From Candidatus Nitrosopumilus sp. (GTDB lineage Archaea; Thermoproteota; Nitrososphaeria; Nitrososphaerales; Nitrosopumilaceae): a stretch of DNA of 8,251 nucleotides. The DNA is taken from the NCBI GenBank assembly GCA_029861085.1, contig JAOUAE010000052.1, positions 1 through 8,251 on the forward strand, in the 5' to 3' direction. The notes below the pieces were generated by a model, which saw only the letters and a program-made list of their open reading frames with translations, was not told where the DNA came from and did not search any database. Positions 5,509-8,251 of this stretch are shown piece after piece; the stretch's first letter is position 1, and every line of letters begins with the position of its first letter. The position numbers were made by a program, and so were the translations under genes.

Positions 5509-5757
5509 GTGACAAAAAAAGGAGTAATTGGAGAGATTTTTAGTAAGGCAAGATTTGGAAATGATGCAGAATCTTACAAAATTTTCTACAGAGATTTTGA
5601 AAAGATCACAGAGACAACATTGCCAGAATTCATCAAATTGTCTGAGAACTTTGAAATAATTCCTGCCAGCAGAATTGAAAAAATTACAAAAAATCACATG
5701 GTGTTATTTGAAAAGAATGCTGGAAAGGATAAAGAAATCCTTACAGAATTCGAATAA
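5509..5757 (+). CDS. DUF504 / MJ1316-domain protein (RNA end recognition)
   Basis: The 82-residue protein has the DUF504 (MJ1316) layout: a basic start (TKKGVIGEIF), FYRDF at 26-30, then LPEFIKL, IIPASRI at 50-56 and a short final strand (MVLFEK). In the family the corresponding motifs are Y.DR and IP.HRI. The domain is predicted to recognise RNA ends with a 2',3'-cyclic phosphate; this is a computational prediction in the literature, not proven here. The usual motif His is Ser54 in this copy, while Pro52 and Arg55 are kept. The start is GTG at 5509: an in-frame TAG lies upstream and the nearest ATG (5495) is in another frame. It faces away from the phosphoesterase gene across 103 bases, suggesting a shared role in end processing. 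Confidence 0.72.
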   Translation: MTKKGVIGEIFSKARFGNDAESYKIFYRDFEKITETTLPEFIKLSENFEIIPASRIEKITKNHMVLFEKNAGKDKEILTEFE

Positions 5758-5929
5758 CACACATCAGAAAATATGGTTTTAGTTCAAGACTCTTATAAAA
5801 AGACAATTTCAGAGTTTAGCTAATCTAACTTAGCTGCGTTTCAAAATATATTCCAAAATTTAGCATGATCAAACTAATTTCATGTCCTTGTAGTTTTATG
5901 TTATAGTGATTTTTCTTTTTTAAATTTGA
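5758..5929. other. Convergent intergenic region with small hairpin
   Basis: Between the convergent ends of the DUF504 and Excalibur genes there is no gene. A 6-bp inverted repeat, AGCTAA at 5818-5823 and TTAGCT at 5830-5835, and T-rich tracts on both strands (for example TTTTTCTTTTTTAAATTT near 5911-5928) are where transcripts from both sides could end. Confidence 0.35.
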
Positions 5930-6256
5930 TTATGATTCACAACCAATACCATCTCCATCTATATCAAATCCATGTGAGTCTGGCTGTATCACTCTGAAAT
6001 TACTAAACTCCATGTCTCCACAATCAAGATCTGGAGGATAAGGTGGAATGCACAAATCAGGATACGAAGGGTCACAAATTACTTTTGATGAAGTTGATTC
6101 TTTTTGTTCTTGAATCGGAGTGTTTTGATCAGGATTTACATTGATGAATCCAAACCATGTTTCTTTGTTTTCTCGTAAATTAGGGTTGGTTAAAGTAAGA
6201 ACAAAAATTCCAATAACAATTACAGCAATAATAATTCCAATTATGGTACGATTCAA
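5930..6256 (-). CDS. Membrane-anchored Excalibur-type calcium-binding protein
   Basis: The 108-residue protein has a single N-terminal membrane helix (about residues 5-23, IIGIIIAVIVIGIFVL). A polar Gln/Pro/Thr-rich linker follows to about 60, then a compact C-terminal domain with Cys61, Cys69, Cys79 and Cys106. It ends GFDIDGDGIGCES, the D-x-D-x-D-G-x-x-C-E pattern of the Excalibur domain, whose Asp98, Asp100 and Asp102 would bind calcium. In thaumarchaea this kind of tail also ends secreted thermonuclease-like proteins, but no nuclease domain is present here. With one anchor and a small globular head it most likely faces outside the cell, and the four Cys could form two disulfides. The function beyond calcium binding is unknown. 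It is probably transcribed alone from the box at 6279-6285. Confidence 0.82.
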   Translation of the reverse strand: MNRTIIGIIIAVIVIGIFVLTLTNPNLRENKETWFGFINVNPDQNTPIQEQKESTSSKVICDPSYPDLCIPPYPPDLDCGDMEFSNFRVIQPDSHGFDIDGDGIGCES

Positions 6257-6278
6257 TGATTTTTTAAAGTTCTATTAT

Positions 6279-6285
6279 GATTAAA
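6279..6285 (-). promoter_or_regulatory. TATA-like box of the Excalibur gene
   Basis: Minus-strand TTTAATC ends 22 bases before the ATG, matching the spacing of the TTAAATC boxes ahead of the TPR, cupredoxin and phosphoesterase genes. The rest of 6257-6432 holds no supported gene. Confidence 0.4.
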
Positions 6286-6432
6286 CATTACGACAATACA
6301 GCACGTTTTCCCTCGTGAATCGGGGAGATGTTATTTTTATCGACAATCAGTAAAAATGGAAAGCCCTCCTCACAGTCACAAAAAACGCGATATAACCTGA
6401 ATCATAATGGAAACTTATTTGTTGGAAATTAA

Positions 6433-6858
6433 TTATTTTACAATCATTACTGAAATCTTGGACGTATGAAGAACATAGTTTGAAGTACTTCCAAGAAATG
6501 CTTCTTTTATAGAACCTAAACCTCTAGCTCCCATCACAATTAGATCACATTTATTTTTAGCAGCAAATGAAACTATTCTCTCTCCTTCTTTACCATATTC
6601 TATTGCATCAATAAACGGAATTTTATTTCGTAAACATTTTTTCTTTGCGATCTTCATGAAGTTTTTATAATTTTTATTCAGTACGTTTCTAAGAAGTGTT
6701 TTTATAATTTTTATTTCACTGGGAGATATTTCAATAACATGTAATCCAATAATTTCTGTTTCTGACTTTTTTGCTAAAGATATTGCTTTATCTAATCCTC
6801 TCATAGAATTTTTAGAACCATCAAGAGGAACTAAAAATCTTTTAACAGTGGTTCCCAT
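6433..6858 (-). CDS. Universal stress protein (UspA family), second copy
   Basis: Another single-domain USP, again 141 residues. The first strand is KRFLVPLDGSKNSMRGLDKA with Asp13, and the nucleotide loop is G110-A-R-G113, nine residues, then G123-S124, so ATP binding is expected. It falls at the same residue numbers as in the USP at 1596-2021, and GSKNS..RGLD near the start is shared. The central helix differs: it is very Lys-rich here (KIIKTLLRNVLNKNYKNFMK). The two are paralogues that probably respond to different signals. This copy is not in an operon: its own TATA-like box lies about 27 bases upstream, and the Excalibur gene downstream has its own promoter. Confidence 0.93.
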   Translation of the reverse strand: MGTTVKRFLVPLDGSKNSMRGLDKAISLAKKSETEIIGLHVIEISPSEIKIIKTLLRNVLNKNYKNFMKIAKKKCLRNKIPFIDAIEYGKEGERIVSFAAKNKCDLIVMGARGLGSIKEAFLGSTSNYVLHTSKISVMIVK

Positions 6859-6878
6859 GAAATTTCAAATATTTCTTG

Positions 6879-6891
6879 TATTTTTAAGCTT
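6879..6891 (-). promoter_or_regulatory. Promoter (TATA box) of the second USP gene
   Basis: Minus-strand AGCTTAAAAATAC is a near-ideal archaeal BRE/TATA combination centred about 27 bases before the ATG at 6858, which predicts a transcript starting at or very near the start codon. Confidence 0.6.
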
Positions 6892-7112
6892 TGATAATCT
6901 CATTTGATAATTCATTAACAAAGAAGATGCCACACCAAAGAAATCATTTTGGAAATCTGGGTCTTCGTAGATGTATCGTGGCAATGATGTTTTGGTATGA
7001 TGAGATTAATTGAGAAGTGTTTAGAAAAAAGGAAAAGATTGGAATAAAACTATTGGTAGATCTTACAAATTCTTTCTTTATAATAATAATCAAATGTGGT
7101 AATAATAGATTA

Positions 7113-7123
7113 TGTTTAAAACC
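7113..7123 (+). promoter_or_regulatory. TATA box of the two-helix membrane protein
   Basis: TGTTTAAAACC is centred about 25 bases before the ATG at 7143, the right place for a leaderless archaeal transcript. The remainder of 6859-7142 contains no supported gene; a 28-codon plus-strand frame at 6927-7013 has no distinguishing feature. Confidence 0.5.
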
Positions 7124-7142
7124 AAAAATAGTGAATTAAATT

Positions 7143-7379
7143 ATGGCATACCTCTTAGCTGCAGCAATTATCATTCCTATCATTCTTACAATTGTGAGTT
7201 ATAACCCATTATGGGAATTAGAACAGGAAGCAAAAGAGGAAGGTGTGGAAGTTGGCATTTCAGAAGATAATGGATCGTCAATAATTTTTTTCATGTTTCT
7301 TGTAATTTGGATATTGATATTGGGACGAATGTTATATCTAATGAAAAAACATGCTTATACTTTACGAACTAAATTTTAA
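7143..7379 (+). CDS. Small two-helix membrane protein, unknown function
   Basis: The 78-residue protein has two predicted membrane helices, residues about 3-19 (YLLAAAIIIPIILTIVS) and about 46-66 (IIFFMFLVIWILILGRMLYL). A polar, strongly acidic loop of about 26 residues (ELEQEAKEEGVEVGISED) separates them, and the short C-terminus is basic (KKHAYTLRTK). The basic tail is expected in the cytosol, so by the positive-inside rule the N-terminus is probably also cytosolic and the acidic loop faces out. No enzymatic motif, Cys or metal-binding pattern is visible. A clear TATA-like box lies about 25 bases before the ATG. It converges on the signal peptidase remnant, 44 A/T-rich bases away. I do not recognise a family. 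Confidence 0.75.
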   Translation: MAYLLAAAIIIPIILTIVSYNPLWELEQEAKEEGVEVGISEDNGSSIIFFMFLVIWILILGRMLYLMKKHAYTLRTKF

Positions 7380-7423
7380 AAAATAAAAAAATCATCTTTT
7401 CATTTCCTAGTTATAGATCCAAT

Positions 7424-7738
7424 TCATTTGTAACTTTTTCTGTATCTCACATGTAAAATAACTGGAATTAGTAAAATGCCAAGTTGTATTGCATTTATGA
7501 TATTATTTACAGGAGATTTTAAAATTTGAGTAACATAACCTAATTGTGGAAGTAGATGAGACACCTTACCAATGTGTTCTTCTTCTGTAATTGGAAAGTC
7601 TGTTCCTGGAATTGATCCTGGATTTGCATCTCCTTGTGTTCTTATTGTTTTAGGATTATCGAATCGCATGAATGTTCTGAATGTGATCAAATTCTTAATT
7701 CTTAGTATTAGATAATCCAATAATTGGCAATTCTTCAT
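7424..7738 (-). pseudogene. Signal peptidase I, C-terminal remnant
   Basis: From about residue 25, the 104-residue frame reads like the last part of an archaeal/ER-type signal peptidase I: TIRTQGDANPGSIPGTDFPI, then EEEHIGKVSHLLPQLGYVT, a proline-bearing loop and a final hydrophobic helix (IQLGILLIPVIL). The GD pair before NP is the conserved region carrying the catalytic Asp. The N-terminal membrane anchor, the catalytic Ser strand and the His-Arg segment are absent from this frame. The residues before FDNPK do not resemble the family. In the neighbouring frame just upstream, IHAIR (7659-7673) recalls the catalytic VHR(V/I) segment, which would indicate a frameshift there. It cannot be an active peptidase as it stands, so a functional copy should exist elsewhere. 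It lies downstream of the CdvB-family gene on the same strand. Confidence 0.72.
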
Positions 7739-7841
7739 GGAATGGCAGATAATTTTTACATTTATCCCAATTTTAGACCTGTATGCATTTTATAGAATTA
7801 AAAATTACAAGAAATAGTTTTATTTTTCTAAAATTCTTTCA

Positions 7842-8251
7842 TCAACCTGTAAATTCACTTATAGATGTACTTACACTGTCAGAATTAGTTGGAACAGATG
7901 GGAATTTATCACCAATTTGTGTTTCTGCAACTGCTGCTGCTTCTTGTAGAATAGAATCTGTTTCTTGATCCGATACTCCAGAATCAGCAAAAGAATTACC
8001 TTCACCTAAAGAGCTAGGCATCATATCTCCAAGCATATTTCCCATAGATTCAATTTCACCACTTGCTTGAGACATTACATTATTCATTGCAGGCACCACA
8101 GCCTTCATTACAGATACTGCAGGTCTCATGGAAACTATAGCATCACCCACAGAACTTACAGTCGTTAATCTAAGCTGTGTTCTTTCTACAGATAATTTCA
8201 TGTTTCCCATCATTGATCTAGTCTTTTTTATTTGAACTAGTTCATTTGCAA
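7842..8251 (-). CDS. cdvB: CdvB-family (ESCRT-III-like) protein, N-terminus cut by window edge
   Basis: The frame stays open through the right edge, so the ATG at 8213 is internal: the upstream residues ANELVQIKKTRSM continue a helix. The visible 136 residues fit the C-terminal half of a thaumarchaeal Snf7/CdvB protein: long helices (LRLTTVSSVGDAIVSMRP, then AVSVMKAVVPAMNNVMSQ), a Met/Gly-rich linker, an acidic segment and a final helix ILQEAAAVAETQIGDKFPSVP. That helix resembles the MIM-type motif through which ESCRT-III proteins bind the ATPase CdvC. Family members polymerise at the membrane neck in cell division, and thaumarchaea have several paralogues; which one this is cannot be told from the fragment. 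The gene ends with tandem TGA TGA followed by T-rich sequence. The Snf7 core N-terminus is outside the window. Confidence 0.85.
   Translation of the reverse strand, partial: ANELVQIKKTRSMMGNMKLSVERTQLRLTTVSSVGDAIVSMRPAVSVMKAVVPAMNNVMSQASGEIESMGNMLGDMMPSSLGEGNSFADSGVSDQETDSILQEAAAVAETQIGDKFPSVPTNSDSVSTSISEFTG

Noticed and set aside
5452..5697. 81-codon minus-strand frame
   Set aside because: Antisense to the DUF504 gene; composition (many Phe, Cys, Ser) is typical of a shadow frame.
6357..6411. Tiny plus-strand frame starting MESPPHSHKKR, after a TATA-like TTTTTATC
   Set aside because: Only 14 codons; nothing besides a TATA-like string supports it.
6927..7013. 28-codon plus-strand frame starting MPHQRNHFG
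   Set aside because: No homologous pattern, no clear TATA box or Shine-Dalgarno at the right distance.
7783..7968. 61-codon plus-strand frame
   Set aside because: Mostly antisense to the CdvB-family gene.

Overview
The window looks like a piece of a chromosome from an ammonia-oxidising-type archaeon of the Thaumarchaeota (Nitrososphaerota), probably the Nitrosopumilus side of the group. The evidence is a low-GC genome with short intergenic regions, archaeal TATA-like boxes about 20-30 bases ahead of many starts, an archaeal transcription factor B, a CdvB/ESCRT-III-like cell-division protein, universal stress proteins, a secreted cupredoxin, and a secreted-protein tail of the CxxGLxxI...CVKxxTAxKLIxRGW type. 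The genus is inference. I see no rRNA, convincing complete tRNA, CRISPR array, transposase or integrase.

Layout, left to right. Bases 1-950 hold a tiny basic ORF (55-147, minus), about 300 bases without a supported gene, and a TPR protein (452-945, minus) whose frame breaks in an A5 run inside its fourth repeat. Bases 1169-2140 form a compact minus-strand operon. It starts with a 40-residue Cys-rich protein, overlaps a universal stress protein by ATGA, and ends with a small nucleoside-deoxyribosyltransferase-like protein. TFB (2274-3176) and a signal-peptide-bearing cupredoxin fused to a His-rich helical repeat domain (3324-4301) follow, also on minus. Bases 4302-4958 are about 650 bases without a supported gene, holding weak repeats and a good hairpin.

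The right half holds a stand-alone LigD-type 3'-phosphoesterase (4959-5405, minus), divergent from a DUF504/MJ1316-like RNA-end-recognition protein (5509-5757, plus). Then come a membrane-anchored Excalibur-type protein (5930-6256, minus), a second universal stress protein (6433-6858, minus) and a two-helix membrane protein (7143-7379, plus). The window closes with a decayed C-terminal piece of signal peptidase I (7424-7738, minus) and the C-terminal part of a CdvB-family protein running off the right edge (7842-8251, minus).

Most genes read as single-gene units with their own leaderless-type promoter. The exception is the Cys-rich/USP/deoxyribosyltransferase operon, where the first gene also carries a Shine-Dalgarno sequence. 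The shared theme is stress response, envelope metal handling and nucleic-acid end repair rather than one pathway. The most rewarding items are the small Cys-rich gene, the His-rich cupredoxin, the phosphoesterase/DUF504 pair, and the two broken genes.
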